Shown here piece by piece: positions 52,604-62,097 of a stretch of 64,000 nt of DNA. A program made the position numbers and the translations under genes. Position 1 is the stretch's first letter. Each line of letters starts with the position of its first letter. This DNA is from Paracoccus versutus (GTDB taxonomy: Bacteria; Pseudomonadota; Alphaproteobacteria; Rhodobacterales; Rhodobacteraceae): positions 44,767 through 108,766 of the forward strand of contig NZ_JRKO01000010.1 of the NCBI RefSeq assembly GCF_000763885.1. Reading direction: 5' to 3'. The notes below the pieces were generated by a model. It had not been told where the DNA came from, did no database searches, and saw nothing but the letters and a program-made list of their open reading frames with translations.

Positions 52604-52768
52604 GCCCTTGCCCAGCCCCTGCCCCCAATGCCGCGCCGCATGCCCCCCGGCGCCGTTTTTCTTGCCTCGCGCTCTTGACCCGCGGCAAGGCTTTAGCCCA
52701 TCTATAGCCGCAGAATTTCCGGGGTTCACCCCCCCAATGCAAGGCGCTCCAGCCGGAAGGCCCAGACC

Positions 52769-53359
52769 ATGATCCTGCTCATCGACAATTACGACAGCTT
52801 CACCTGGAACCTCGTGCATTACATGGGCGAGGCCGGGGCCGAGGTCGTCGTCCGCCGCAACGACGCCTTGTCCGTCGAAGAGGCGCTGGGGATGGGCGCG
52901 CAGGGCATCGTGATCTCGCCCGGCCCCTGCGATCCGGCCCATGCCGGGATCATCGTGCCGCTGATCCGCGCGGCGGCGGACAAGGGCGTGCCGCTGTTCG
53001 GGGTCTGCCTGGGCCACCAGGCCATCGGCGAGGCCTTCGGCGGCAAGGTGGTGCGCGCCGGCCGCATCGTGCATGGCAAGACCGACGCGATCAGCCATGA
53101 CGGGACCGGGGTGTTCGCCGGCCTGCCCTCGCCGCTGACCGCGACGCGCTATCATTCGCTGACGGTCGAGCCGGAAAGCCTGCCCGAATGCCTGCGCGTC
53201 ACCGCCACCGCCGCGGACGGCACGATCATGGGGCTGATGCACCGGACCCTGCCGGTCGAGGGCGTGCAGTTCCATCCCGAAAGCATCGCCTCGGAACACG
53301 GCCACGACATGATCCGCAACTTCCTGCGCCGCTGCTCGAACCTGGACCGCGCCGCATGA
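52769..53359 (+). CDS. trpG: Anthranilate synthase component II (glutamine amidotransferase)
   Basis: Supplies ammonia from glutamine to TrpE. The 196-residue class I amidotransferase has the catalytic Cys80 in [17 protein letters not shown], and the His-Glu pair in [11 protein letters not shown] near residues 172-174. It is monofunctional. The start follows CCGGAAGG; its stop overlaps the trpD start (ATGA). It heads the trpG-trpD-ung-trpC-moaC-moeA run; trpE is elsewhere. Confidence 0.96.
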   Translation: MILLIDNYDSFTWNLVHYMGEAGAEVVVRRNDALSVEEALGMGAQGIVISPGPCDPAHAGIIVPLIRAAADKGVPLFGVCLGHQAIGEAFGGKVVRAGRIVHGKTDAISHDGTGVFAGLPSPLTATRYHSLTVEPESLPECLRVTATAADGTIMGLMHRTLPVEGVQFHPESIASEHGHDMIRNFLRRCSNLDRAA

Positions 53360-54393
53360 GCGCGGCGACCGACATCCGCCCGCTGATCGGCCTGGCCGCC
53401 AGCCGGCCGCTGACCGGGACCGAGGCCGAGGCGGCCTTTGGCGCGCTGTTCGAGGGCGCGGCCACCCCCGCCCAGATCGGCGGCCTGCTGATGGCCATGC
53501 GCGTGCGCGGCGAGACGGTCGAGGAGATGGCCGCCGCCACCCGCGCCATGCGCGCCCGCATGAACCGCATCCAGGCGCCCGAGGGCGCGATGGACATCGT
53601 CGGCACCGGCGGCGACGGCAAGGGCACGCTGAACATCTCGACCGCCACCGCCTTCGTGGTCGCGGGCGCGGGCGTGCCGGTTGCCAAGCACGGCAACCGC
53701 AACCTGTCCTCGAAATCGGGCTCGGCCGATGCCATCACCCATCTGGGGCTGAACGTGATGGGCACGCCCGAGATCGCCGAGGCCGCGCTGGCCGCCACCG
53801 GCATCTGCTTCATGATGGCGCCGGTGCATCATCCGGCCATGCGCCATGTCGGCCCGGCGCGGGCGGAACTGGGCACGCGGACGATCTTCAACCTGCTGGG
53901 GCCGATGACCAACCCCGCCTCGGTCAGGCGGCAATTGACCGGCACCTTCGACCGGGTCTGGAACCGGCCCATGGCCGAGACGCTGCGCGAGCTTGGCTCG
54001 GAATGCGCCTGGCTGGTGCATGGCGGCGACGGCACCGACGAGATCTCGATCGCCGAGCCGACCTGGGTGGCGCAGCTCAAGGACGGCGAGATCACCGAGT
54101 TCGAGATCTCGCCCGAGGATGCCGGCCTGCCCGTCCATCCGTTCGAGGCGATCCTGGGCGGCGATCCGGCGCAGAACGCCGCGGCACTACGGGCGCTGCT
54201 GGGGGGCGCGCCGGGCGCCTATCGCGACGCCGTGGTGCTGAACGCCGCCGCCGCGCTGCTGATCGCCGGCAAGGCCGCCTCGCTGCGCGAAGGGGCCGAG
54301 ATCGCCCGCGATTCGATCGACAGCGGCAAGGCCAGGGCCAAGCTGGCCGCGCTGGCCGCCGAAGTGGGCGCGCCGGCCGAGCCCCATGGCTGA
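53356..54393 (+). CDS. trpD: Anthranilate phosphoribosyltransferase
   Basis: Joins anthranilate to PRPP, the second tryptophan step. The 345-residue product has the PRPP/anthranilate segments [37 protein letters not shown], and [11 protein letters not shown], all diagnostic. It is coupled to trpG by ATGA and overlaps the start of ung by eight bases. The C-terminus [11 protein letters not shown] lies over the ung start. Confidence 0.97.
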   Translation: MSAATDIRPLIGLAASRPLTGTEAEAAFGALFEGAATPAQIGGLLMAMRVRGETVEEMAAATRAMRARMNRIQAPEGAMDIVGTGGDGKGTLNISTATAFVVAGAGVPVAKHGNRNLSSKSGSADAITHLGLNVMGTPEIAEAALAATGICFMMAPVHHPAMRHVGPARAELGTRTIFNLLGPMTNPASVRRQLTGTFDRVWNRPMAETLRELGSECAWLVHGGDGTDEISIAEPTWVAQLKDGEITEFEISPEDAGLPVHPFEAILGGDPAQNAAALRALLGGAPGAYRDAVVLNAAAALLIAGKAASLREGAEIARDSIDSGKARAKLAALAAEVGAPAEPHG

Positions 54394-55054
54394 GGGCATC
54401 CCCGTTCCCGCCGCCTGGGCCGAACTGCCGTTCTTTCGCCAGGACTGGCCGGCCATCGCCGCCCGCCTGCGGGACCGCGACTGGCTGCCCGGCCCCGCCC
54501 GCGTCTTCGCCGCGCTGGAGCTGACCCCGCCCGAGCAGGCCCGGGTGGTGATCCTGGGGCAAGACCCCTATCCCACGCCGGGCCATGCCAACGGGCTGGC
54601 CTTTTCGGTCACGCCGGAAACCGCCCTGCCGCGGTCGCTGAAAAACATCTATGCCGAGATGCGCGACGATCTGGGCACCGCCCCGCCGAACGGCGACCTC
54701 AGCCATTGGGCGCGGCAGGGGGTGCTGCTTTTGAACACCTCGCTTTCCGTGCTGCCCGGACAGGCCGGCGCCCATGCGAAATGGGGCTGGGAGAAGCTGG
54801 CGCGCCAGGCCGTCGCCCGCGCCCAGGCCGAACGGCCGCTGGCCTTCATCCTCTGGGGTGCGCATGCGCAAAAGGCGCTGGCCGGGCTGCCGCGGCCGCA
54901 GGACCTGGTGATCGAAAGCGCCCATCCCTCGCCCTTGTCGGCGCGGCGCGGCTTCTTCGGCTCGCGCCCCTTCGGCCGGGTGAACGACTGGCTGCGGTCG
55001 CGGGGCGAGCCGCCAATCGACTGGGCCCTTTCCGAAACCGCCACCGCGGGGTAA
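54386..55054 (+). CDS. ung: Uracil-DNA glycosylase
   Basis: Family-1 base-excision repair enzyme that removes uracil from DNA. The 222-residue product has the water-activating motif [17 protein letters not shown] (58-74) and the minor-groove loop HPSPLS (180-185), plus [17 protein letters not shown]. It is embedded between trpD and trpC: the start lies inside the trpD end, and trpC begins nine bases after the stop. It is therefore probably transcribed with tryptophan genes. Confidence 0.96.
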   Translation: MAEGIPVPAAWAELPFFRQDWPAIAARLRDRDWLPGPARVFAALELTPPEQARVVILGQDPYPTPGHANGLAFSVTPETALPRSLKNIYAEMRDDLGTAPPNGDLSHWARQGVLLLNTSLSVLPGQAGAHAKWGWEKLARQAVARAQAERPLAFILWGAHAQKALAGLPRPQDLVIESAHPSPLSARRGFFGSRPFGRVNDWLRSRGEPPIDWALSETATAG

Positions 55055-55063
55055 ACCGACGCC

Positions 55064-55855
55064 ATGGATATTCTCGACCGCATCAAGGCCTACAAGCTGG
55101 AAGAAATCGCCGCCGCCAAGGCCGCCCGCCCGCTGGCCGGGGTCGAGGCCGCGGCCCGTGCCGCCACCCCGCCGCGCGGCTTTGCCCGCGCGCTGGAGGG
55201 CAAGGCCGCGACCGGCCATGCGCTGATCGCCGAGATCAAGAAGGCCAGCCCCTCCAAGGGTCTGATCCGCCCGGATTTCGACCCGCCCGCGCTGGCCCGC
55301 GCCTATGAGGCCGGGGGGGCGGCCTGCCTGTCGGTGCTGACCGACGCCCCGAGCTTCCAGGGCGCGCCCGAGTTCCTGACCGCCGCGCGCGATGCCTGCG
55401 ACCTGCCGGCGCTGCGCAAGGATTTCCTCTACGATCCCTACCAGGTGGCCGAGGCCCGCGCCTGGGGCGCCGATTGCATCCTGATCATCATGGCCTCGGT
55501 CGACGACGCCCTGGCCGCCGAGCTTGAGGACGCCGCCTTCCACTGGGGCATGGACGCGCTGGTCGAGGTGCATGACCGCGCCGAACTCGACCGCGCGCTG
55601 CGGCTGAAATCGCCGCTGATCGGGGTGAACAACCGCAATCTCAAGACCTTCGAGGTCAGCCTGGACGTGACGCTGGACCTGGCGCCGCATGTGCCCGCCG
55701 ATCGCGATCTGGTCTGCGAAAGCGGGCTGTTCACGCCTGCCGACCTGAACCGCATGGCCGAGGCCGGGGTCAGGCGCTTCCTGATCGGCGAAAGCCTGAT
55801 GCGCCAGCCCGACGTGACCGGCGCCACCCGCCAGATCCTGGGTCTTGCGGCATGA
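55064..55855 (+). CDS. trpC: Indole-3-glycerol phosphate synthase
   Basis: Closes the indole ring from CdRP. The 263-residue TIM barrel has the typical segments [54 protein letters not shown] and the phosphate loop with FLIGESLMR. It is monofunctional, without a TrpF part. It overlaps moaC by four bases, so tryptophan and molybdopterin genes are translationally joined. Confidence 0.97.
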   Translation: MDILDRIKAYKLEEIAAAKAARPLAGVEAAARAATPPRGFARALEGKAATGHALIAEIKKASPSKGLIRPDFDPPALARAYEAGGAACLSVLTDAPSFQGAPEFLTAARDACDLPALRKDFLYDPYQVAEARAWGADCILIIMASVDDALAAELEDAAFHWGMDALVEVHDRAELDRALRLKSPLIGVNNRNLKTFEVSLDVTLDLAPHVPADRDLVCESGLFTPADLNRMAEAGVRRFLIGESLMRQPDVTGATRQILGLAA

Positions 55856-56325
55856 GCCTGACGCATTTCGACGCCCAGGGCCAGGCGCATATGGTCGATG
55901 TCTCGGACAAGCCCGAGACCGCGCGCGAGGCGGTGGCCGAGGGCGTGGTGATCATGGCGCCCGAGACGCTGGCCCTGGCGCAGGGCGGCGCGGCCAAGGG
56001 CGACGTGATGGGCGTGGCGCGGCTGGCCGGGATCATGGGCGCCAAGCGCACCGCGGACCTGATCCCGCTGTGCCACCCGCTGCCGATCACCAAGGTCTCG
56101 GTCGACCTGGCCGCCGACCCCGCCCTGCCCGGCATCCGCGTCACCGCCACCGTCCGCACCGCCGGCAAGACCGGGGTCGAGATGGAGGCGCTGACCGCCG
56201 TCTCGACCGCCTGCCTGACCGTCTATGACATGCTCAAGGCCGCGCAGAAGGACATGCGGATCGAAGGCATCCGCCTGCTGTCCAAGACCGGCGGCAAATC
56301 CGGCCCGTTCCGCGCCGCACCCTGA
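55852..56325 (+). CDS. moaC: Cyclic pyranopterin monophosphate synthase accessory protein MoaC
   Basis: Converts 3',8-cyclo-GTP to cPMP in molybdenum cofactor synthesis. The 157-residue product contains [41 protein letters not shown] and a terminal KTGGKSG, all diagnostic. It begins within the trpC stop and lies 11 bases before moeA. moaA is not in the window. The linkage trpC-moaC-moeA-lexA is common in Rhodobacteraceae. Confidence 0.97.
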   Translation: MSLTHFDAQGQAHMVDVSDKPETAREAVAEGVVIMAPETLALAQGGAAKGDVMGVARLAGIMGAKRTADLIPLCHPLPITKVSVDLAADPALPGIRVTATVRTAGKTGVEMEALTAVSTACLTVYDMLKAAQKDMRIEGIRLLSKTGGKSGPFRAAP

Positions 56326-56336
56326 AGGGGGAACCC

Positions 56337-57509
56337 ATGATCAGCGTCGAAGAAGCCCGCGCCCGCGTCCTGGCCCTTGCCCCGGCCCCCGAGCCCCGGC
56401 AGGTCGCGCTGGCCGATGCGCTTGGCCGCGCCATGGTCGCGCCGGCGCTGGCCCGGCTGACGCAGCCGCCCTTCGACGCCTCGGCCATGGACGGCTATGC
56501 GCTGCGCTCGGCCGACCTGCCCGGACCGCTGGCGGTGATCGGCACCGCGGCCGCCGGCCAGCCCTGGCAGGGCGAGGCGTCCCCCGGCAGCGCCATCCGC
56601 ATCTTTACCGGCGCCCCGGTTCCCGCCGGCTACGACCGCGTGGTCATGCAAGAGATGGTCACGCGCGACGGCGACCGGATCACCGTCGCCGAGCCCGGCG
56701 GCAACCCCAACATCCGCCCCAGGGGCAATGATTTCGCGGAGGGCTCGGAATTCCTGCCGCGGCGCCCGCTGCGCCCCGCCGACCTGGCGCTGCTGGCGGC
56801 GATGAACGTGCCGCAGGTGACGGTCGCGCGCCGCCCCCGCGTCGCCGTCCTGGCCGGCGGAGACGAGTTGGTTCCTCCCGGCTCGGATCCCGCGCCGGGC
56901 CAGATCATCAGTTCGAACGACCTCGCCATCGCCGCGCTGGCGCGCGAGGCCGGGGCCGAGCCCCTGGTCCTGCCGCTGGCCCGCGATACCGAGAAAAGCC
57001 TGCGCGACCGCTTTGCCCAGGCCGAAGGGTGCGACCTGATCGTGACCATCGGCGGCGCCTCGGTCGGCGACCACGACCTGATCGGCAAGGTCGCGGCCGA
57101 CCTGGGCATGGAGCGCGCCTTCTACAAGCTGGCGATGCGGCCCGGAAAGCCGCTGATGGCCGGCCGCATCGGATCGGCCGCCATGCTGGGCCTGCCGGGA
57201 AATCCCGTCTCTGCCGTGGTTTGCGCGAAACTCTTCATGCAGCCGCTGATCCGCGCCATGCAGGGCCTGCCGCCGGGGCCCGAGCCCCTGCAGGCCACGC
57301 TTGCCCGCGAGCTGCCGCCCGAGGGCGACCGCCAGCACTACCTGCGCGCCCGGCTTTCGCCCGGTGACGGCCTGCCGGCGATCGAGCCCTTCGCCGACCA
57401 GGATTCCGCCCGGCTCTGGCTGCTGGCCGAGGCCGACGCGCTGCTGATCCGCCCCGCCCACGACCCGGCCCGACGGGCGGGCGAGCGCATGGACTACCTG
57501 CCGCTCTAG
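56337..57509 (+). CDS. moeA: Molybdopterin molybdenumtransferase MoeA
   Basis: Inserts molybdate into adenylated molybdopterin. The 390-residue product shows FDASAMDGYALRSAD and RIFTGAPVPAGYDRVVMQEM in the N-terminal domains, the MoCF-like domain with GGASVGDHDLIGKV, and the C-terminal GLPGNPVSAVVC. AAGGGGGAA precedes the ATG. The product would supply cofactor for enzymes such as the MOSC protein, although that link is general. The lexA promoter follows. Confidence 0.97.
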   Translation: MISVEEARARVLALAPAPEPRQVALADALGRAMVAPALARLTQPPFDASAMDGYALRSADLPGPLAVIGTAAAGQPWQGEASPGSAIRIFTGAPVPAGYDRVVMQEMVTRDGDRITVAEPGGNPNIRPRGNDFAEGSEFLPRRPLRPADLALLAAMNVPQVTVARRPRVAVLAGGDELVPPGSDPAPGQIISSNDLAIAALAREAGAEPLVLPLARDTEKSLRDRFAQAEGCDLIVTIGGASVGDHDLIGKVAADLGMERAFYKLAMRPGKPLMAGRIGSAAMLGLPGNPVSAVVCAKLFMQPLIRAMQGLPPGPEPLQATLARELPPEGDRQHYLRARLSPGDGLPAIEPFADQDSARLWLLAEADALLIRPAHDPARRAGERMDYLPL

Positions 57510-57547
57510 CCCGGTTAACCGGACATTTACCCGAATCGTCATAGTGA

Positions 57548-57576
57548 TTGACGCATGGGACGGGGCGCGCTAGAAC
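57548..57576 (+). promoter_or_regulatory. Putative sigma-70 promoter of lexA
   Basis: TTGACG and TAGAAC are separated by exactly 17 bases and lie in the 111-base gap after moeA. The -10 element overlaps the LexA box, as expected for an autorepressed promoter. Confidence 0.7.
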
Positions 57577-57587
57577 ATTCTATGAAC
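57573..57587 (+). promoter_or_regulatory. LexA box (SOS operator) of lexA
   Basis: GAAC-ATTCTAT-GAAC is the complement of the alphaproteobacterial SOS operator GTTC-N7-GTTC. It overlaps the -10 element and lies 33 bases before the lexA start, which predicts autorepression. Confidence 0.85.
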
Positions 57588-57620
57588 ATGATGGCGGCCG
57601 CAGCAGATCGGGGGCAGAGC

Positions 57621-58319
57621 ATGCTGACGAAGAAACAGATCCAGCTTCTTGAATTCATTCAGGCGCGGATGGCTCGCGACGGGGTGCCGCCCTCGTTCGA
57701 CGAAATGAAACTCGCGCTGGACCTGCGCTCGAAATCGGGAATACATCGCCTCGTGACCGCCCTTGAAGAACGCGGGTTCATCCGCCGCCTGCCGCATCGC
57801 GCCCGCGCGCTGGAAATCGTCCGCCTGCCCGACAGCCTCAGCAAGGGTTCCGGCTTCCAGCCCCGCGTGATCGAAGGGGTCGTCCCCGACCGCCCCGCGC
57901 CCCTGCCGCGCGGCGCCATGGAAATCTCCGTCTCGGCCATCGAACTGCCGGTGATGGGCCGCATCGCCGCCGGCGTTCCGATCGAGGCGATTTCCGAGGT
58001 ATCGCATCACATCGCCGTGCCCGGCTCGATGCTCTCGGGCCAGGACCGCCATTACGCGCTGGAAGTGCGCGGCGATTCGATGATCGAGGCCGGGATCAAC
58101 GACGGCGACGTGGTGGTGATCCGCGAACAGGACACGGCCGAGAACGGCGACATCGTCGTGGCGCTGGTCGAGGGTTTCGAGGCGACGCTGAAACGCTATC
58201 GCCGCAAGGGCGGCATGATCGCGCTGGAGGCCGCCAACCCCGCCTATGAAACCCGTGTCCTGCCCGAGGACAAGGTCCGCGTCCAGGGCCGGCTGGTGGG
58301 GTTGATCCGCAGCTATTAG
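57621..58319 (+). CDS. lexA: LexA repressor
   Basis: Represses SOS genes and cleaves itself when RecA is activated. The 232-residue product has a winged-helix DNA-binding domain ([42 protein letters not shown]), a linker, the cleavage site Ala117-Gly118 in RIAAGVP, the catalytic Ser153 in GDSM and Lys191 in TLKRY. GGGGGCAGAG precedes the ATG; in-frame ATG codons further upstream lie in the operator. It is controlled by the GAAC-N7-GAAC box. Confidence 0.97.
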   Translation: MLTKKQIQLLEFIQARMARDGVPPSFDEMKLALDLRSKSGIHRLVTALEERGFIRRLPHRARALEIVRLPDSLSKGSGFQPRVIEGVVPDRPAPLPRGAMEISVSAIELPVMGRIAAGVPIEAISEVSHHIAVPGSMLSGQDRHYALEVRGDSMIEAGINDGDVVVIREQDTAENGDIVVALVEGFEATLKRYRRKGGMIALEAANPAYETRVLPEDKVRVQGRLVGLIRSY

Positions 58320-58422
58320 GCCGCGCGCCGTTCACTTGCGCGGCACAGGCCGCCGGGCGGCGTTGCGGGTCTTGGCCCGCTGGGATAACCATGGGCCAAA
58401 GGCGACAGGTCAAGGATAATCC

Positions 58423-59580
58423 ATGCGCGCTCTGACGTTCCGCATCTTCGCTCTGGCCATGCTGCTTGCGCTGCCGGCGCAGGCCTTCGACACCACGGCC
58501 CGCGCCGCCTGGGTCTATGACGTGGCCACCGGCACCGTGCTGATGGAAAAGAACGCCGACGAGCCGCTGCCGCCGGCCTCCATGTCCAAGCTGATGACCC
58601 TGAACATGCTGTTCGAGGCGCTGCGCGACGGCCGCGTGGCGATGGACACGACCTTCCCGGTCTCGACCAAGGCCTGGCAGATGGGCGGGTCGAAGATGTT
58701 CGTCGAACCCGCCGACCGCCCTACGGTCGAGGATCTGATCCACGGCATCATCATCAACTCGGGCAACGACGCCTGCGTCGTGGTGGCCGAGGGGCTGGCG
58801 GGAACCGAGGAAGCCTTTGCGCGGCTGATGAACGAACGCGCCCGGCAACTCGGCATGACGAATTCGCATTTCGTCAATTCCTCGGGCTGGCCGGACCCCC
58901 GGCACCGGATGTCGATGCACGACCTGGGCCTGCTTGCTACCCGGCTGATCACCGAATTCCCGGACCTCTACAAGAATTTCGCCCTCACCGAATACAACTA
59001 CAAGGGCCGGGTGCCCTCGAATGCCAGCAACCGCAATCCGCTGCTGCGGCTGGGAACGGGCGACTGGAAGGCCGACGGGCTGAAGACCGGCCACACCCAG
59101 GAAGCGGGCTACGGGCTTGTCGGCTCGGCCGTGCAGGGCGACCGGCGCATCGTCTTCGTCATCACCGGCCTGCCCAGCGAAAAGGCCAGGGCCGAGGAAT
59201 CCGAGCAGATCGTGAACTGGGCCTATCGCCAGTTCACCATGCGCACCATCATCCCCAAGGACGAAATCGTGGTCCAGGCCCCGGTCTGGCTGGGCGACAA
59301 GAGCCGCGTCGGCCTGACCACCAAGGACGGGGTCCGGGTGCTGATCCCCGCCGGCTCGCATGCAGGCGTAAAGGCCGAGGCCGTGTTCAACGGCCCCATC
59401 GAGGCGCCGATCGCCCAGGGCGACCAGCTGGGCGAGCTGATCGTGGACATCCCCGGCGCCGGGCAATCGCGCCTGCCGCTGTTCGCCGCCAGCGACGTCG
59501 CCCGCACCGGCGTGCTGGGCCGCATGCAAAGCGCGGCCTTTCGCCTGGGCGAAAGGGCCGTCCAGGCGGTGCGCAACTGA
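58423..59580 (+). CDS. D-alanyl-D-alanine carboxypeptidase (PBP5/6 type)
   Basis: Periplasmic peptidoglycan-trimming serine peptidase. The 385-residue precursor has a signal peptide (MRALTFRIFALAMLLALPAQA) and the S11 triad motifs: SMSK at 53-56, SGN at 113-115 and KTG at 221-223. A C-terminal beta domain and an amphipathic end (MQSAAFRLGERAVQAV) that usually docks on the membrane follow. It is 103 bases after lexA and 13 before tmk. Which PBP5 paralogue it is cannot be told. Confidence 0.95.
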   Translation: MRALTFRIFALAMLLALPAQAFDTTARAAWVYDVATGTVLMEKNADEPLPPASMSKLMTLNMLFEALRDGRVAMDTTFPVSTKAWQMGGSKMFVEPADRPTVEDLIHGIIINSGNDACVVVAEGLAGTEEAFARLMNERARQLGMTNSHFVNSSGWPDPRHRMSMHDLGLLATRLITEFPDLYKNFALTEYNYKGRVPSNASNRNPLLRLGTGDWKADGLKTGHTQEAGYGLVGSAVQGDRRIVFVITGLPSEKARAEESEQIVNWAYRQFTMRTIIPKDEIVVQAPVWLGDKSRVGLTTKDGVRVLIPAGSHAGVKAEAVFNGPIEAPIAQGDQLGELIVDIPGAGQSRLPLFAASDVARTGVLGRMQSAAFRLGERAVQAVRN

Positions 59581-59593
59581 CGCCGCGCCCGCC

Positions 59594-60193
59594 ATGTTCA
59601 TCAGCTTCGAGGGCATCGACGGATCGGGAAAGTCCACCCAGGCGCGGCGGCTGGCGCAAGCGCTGAACGCGCGCGGCACCGAAACGCTGCTGACCCGCGA
59701 ACCCGGCGGCAGCGCCGGCGCCGAGGAAATCCGCCGCCTTCTGGTCGAGGGCGGCGGCGAGCGCTGGTCCCCCGAAACCGAGCTGCTGCTGTTCACCGCC
59801 GCCCGCCGCGACCATGTCGAGCGGCTGATCCGGCCGGCGCTGGAACGGGGCGCCTGGATCGTCACCGACCGCTTCGCCGATTCCAGCCGGGTCTACCAGG
59901 GCCTCGCCCGCGCCGACCTGCGGCAACTGGTCGAGGAACTGCACCGGCTGACCATCGGCATCGAGCCCGACCGCACCTTCATCATCGACATCGACCCGGC
60001 GGTGGCATTGGCCCGCGGCCAGGCCCGCGGCGGGGCCGAGGACCGCTTCGAAACGCTGGGCCTGGGCTTCCAGCAGAAACTGCGCGCAGGCTTCCTGGCC
60101 CTTGCCGCCGAGGCGCCCGGACGCATCCGGGTGATCGACGGCCGCGGCAGCGAGGACGAAGTTGCCGCCCGCGTTCTGGCCGCCCTGACATGA
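59594..60193 (+). CDS. tmk: Thymidylate kinase
   Basis: Phosphorylates dTMP to dTDP. The 199-residue product has the P-loop GIDGSGKS (7-14), the DR-x-x-D motif in VTDRFADSSRVYQG and a lid with GQARGGAEDRFE, fitting the TMK family. Its stop overlaps the holB start by four bases; this tmk-holB pairing is widespread. Confidence 0.97.
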   Translation: MFISFEGIDGSGKSTQARRLAQALNARGTETLLTREPGGSAGAEEIRRLLVEGGGERWSPETELLLFTAARRDHVERLIRPALERGAWIVTDRFADSSRVYQGLARADLRQLVEELHRLTIGIEPDRTFIIDIDPAVALARGQARGGAEDRFETLGLGFQQKLRAGFLALAAEAPGRIRVIDGRGSEDEVAARVLAALT

Positions 60194-61287
60194 GCAGATC
60201 CGGCATGAACGACGAGCCGCTGCCCGAACCCGACCGCGTGCCGGGCGCCCCCCATCCCCGCGATGCGGCCCGCATCATCGGCCAGGACGCCGCGGTCGCG
60301 GATTTCCTGGCCGCCGCCCAGGCGCATCGGCTGCATCATGCCTGGCTGATCTCGGGCCCGCGCGGCACCGGAAAGGCCACCCTGGCCTGGACCGTCGCCA
60401 AATGGCTGCTGAGCGGCGCCGCGACGCCCGACCTGACCACGCCGCAGGACGATCCGACCGTCCGCCGCATCCGGGCGCTGTCCGAACCGCGGCTGCACCT
60501 GGTCCGGCGCCCGGTCGATGACAAGACCCTGCGCCTGCGCGCCGAGATCACCGTGGACGAAATCCGCCGCCTGCAGGGCTTTTTCCACATGAGCGCGGTC
60601 GAGGGCGGGCGCCGCGCCGCCATTATCGACGCCGCGGACGAAATGAACCAGGCCGCCGCCAACGCGCTGCTGAAACTGCTGGAGGAGCCGCCGCAGCATG
60701 CGACGCTGCTGCTGGTCGCGCATCAACCGGCGCGGCTGCTGCCGACGATCCGCTCGCGCTGCCGCGAATTGCGGCTGCACCCGCTGAGCCCCGAGGACAT
60801 GGGCCGGGTGCTGCACGACCTTGGGCTCGACCACGACGCGGCGCGGCTGGCGGCGCTGTCCGGCGGCTCGATCGGCGAGGCGCTGCGGCTGGCCGGCCAG
60901 GACGGGCTGGCGCTTTACCAGCGCATCACCGGGCTTTTCGCCGAATATCCGCGCATGGACCGCCGCGCCGCCGCCGCCCTGGCCGATCTGGCGGCGGGAC
61001 GCGCAGGGGCCGAGGGCGATCCCTTCGACCTGGTCGTGACCCTGCTCGACCGTTTCCTGACCCGCGCGGCGCGCACCGGCCTTTTGGGCGCCCCCCTGCC
61101 CGAGGCGGCCGAGGGCGAGGCCGAGGTGCTGGGCCGCGTCGCCCCCGACCCCGCGGCGGCACGGCTTTGGGCCGCCGCCCAGGCCGAGCTGTCGGCGCGG
61201 GCCCGCGCCGGGCGGGCGGTCAACCTTGACCCTTCCGCGCTGGTGTTGGATATGCTGGTCGGGCTTGCGAACCAGCCCGCCGTCTGA
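60190..61287 (+). CDS. holB: DNA polymerase III subunit delta'
   Basis: Clamp-loader subunit that helps place the beta clamp. The 365-residue product has the AAA+ features: P-loop SGPRGTGKATLAWTVAKWLL, the sensor/Walker B region in AAIIDAADEMNQAAANALLKLLEEPP, and the SRC-type RSRC in TIRSRCRELRL. A Zn-ribbon is not visible. It is coupled to tmk and is followed by tatD after 12 bases. Confidence 0.95.
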   Translation: MSRSGMNDEPLPEPDRVPGAPHPRDAARIIGQDAAVADFLAAAQAHRLHHAWLISGPRGTGKATLAWTVAKWLLSGAATPDLTTPQDDPTVRRIRALSEPRLHLVRRPVDDKTLRLRAEITVDEIRRLQGFFHMSAVEGGRRAAIIDAADEMNQAAANALLKLLEEPPQHATLLLVAHQPARLLPTIRSRCRELRLHPLSPEDMGRVLHDLGLDHDAARLAALSGGSIGEALRLAGQDGLALYQRITGLFAEYPRMDRRAAAALADLAAGRAGAEGDPFDLVVTLLDRFLTRAARTGLLGAPLPEAAEGEAEVLGRVAPDPAAARLWAAAQAELSARARAGRAVNLDPSALVLDMLVGLANQPAV

Positions 61288-61299
61288 CGGAAACCGATC

Positions 61300-62097
61300 A
61301 TGCCCGAATCCGATCTTCCCATCCTGGTGGACAGCCATTGCCACCTGGACTTCCCCGATTTCGACGGCCAGCAGGCCGAGCTGGTCGCCCGCGCCCATGC
61401 GGCGGGCGTCACCCGCATGGTGACGATCTGCACCCGGCTGCGCAACGAGCCCGCCGTGCGCGCCATCGCCGAGGCGCATCCGGGCGTCTTCTATGCCGCC
61501 GGCACCCATCCGATGCATGCCGCCGAAGAGCCGCTGGCCACGGTCGAGGAACTGGTGGCCCTGTCGCGCCATCCGCGTTTCGTCGGCATCGGCGAGACCG
61601 GGCTCGACTATCACTATACCGCCGACAGCGCCGCCGTTCAGGCCGAAAGCCTGCGCATCCATATCGAGGCCGCGCGCCGCACCGGCCTGCCGCTGATCGT
61701 GCATTCCCGCGATGCGGACGAGGACATGGCCCGCATCCTGACCGAGGAACATCGCGCCGGCGCCTTCACCGGCGTGATGCATTGCTATACCAGCGGGCGC
61801 GAATTGGCGCGGGTGGCGCTGGACCTGGGCTTCTACCTGTCCATGTCGGGGATCGCGGCCTTCCCGCGCTCGACCGAGATCCGCGAGATCTTCGCCGCCG
61901 CCCCCGCCGACCGCATCCTGGTCGAGACCGACGCGCCCTACCTCGCCCCGCCGCCCCATCGCGGCAAGCGCAACGAGCCGGCCTTCGTCGCCCATACCGC
62001 AAAGGTCGGCGCGGACCTGCTGGGCATGACCCAGCACGAATTCGCCAGCCTCACCACGCTGAACTTCGAGCGGTTGTTTCGCAAGGCCGCGGCATGA
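61300..62097 (+). CDS. TatD-family metal-dependent hydrolase
   Basis: A 265-residue TIM-barrel deoxyribonuclase-type hydrolase (YcfH/TatD group). Metal ligands are visible in VDSHCHLDFPDF, IGETGLDYHY, IVHSRDADEDM, TGVMHCYTSG and VETDAPYL. Family members have 3'-5' exonuclease activity; the physiological substrate here is not known. The holB-tatD order is common. It overlaps the metallo-hydrolase gene downstream (ATGA). Confidence 0.94.
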   Translation: MPESDLPILVDSHCHLDFPDFDGQQAELVARAHAAGVTRMVTICTRLRNEPAVRAIAEAHPGVFYAAGTHPMHAAEEPLATVEELVALSRHPRFVGIGETGLDYHYTADSAAVQAESLRIHIEAARRTGLPLIVHSRDADEDMARILTEEHRAGAFTGVMHCYTSGRELARVALDLGFYLSMSGIAAFPRSTEIREIFAAAPADRILVETDAPYLAPPPHRGKRNEPAFVAHTAKVGADLLGMTQHEFASLTTLNFERLFRKAAA

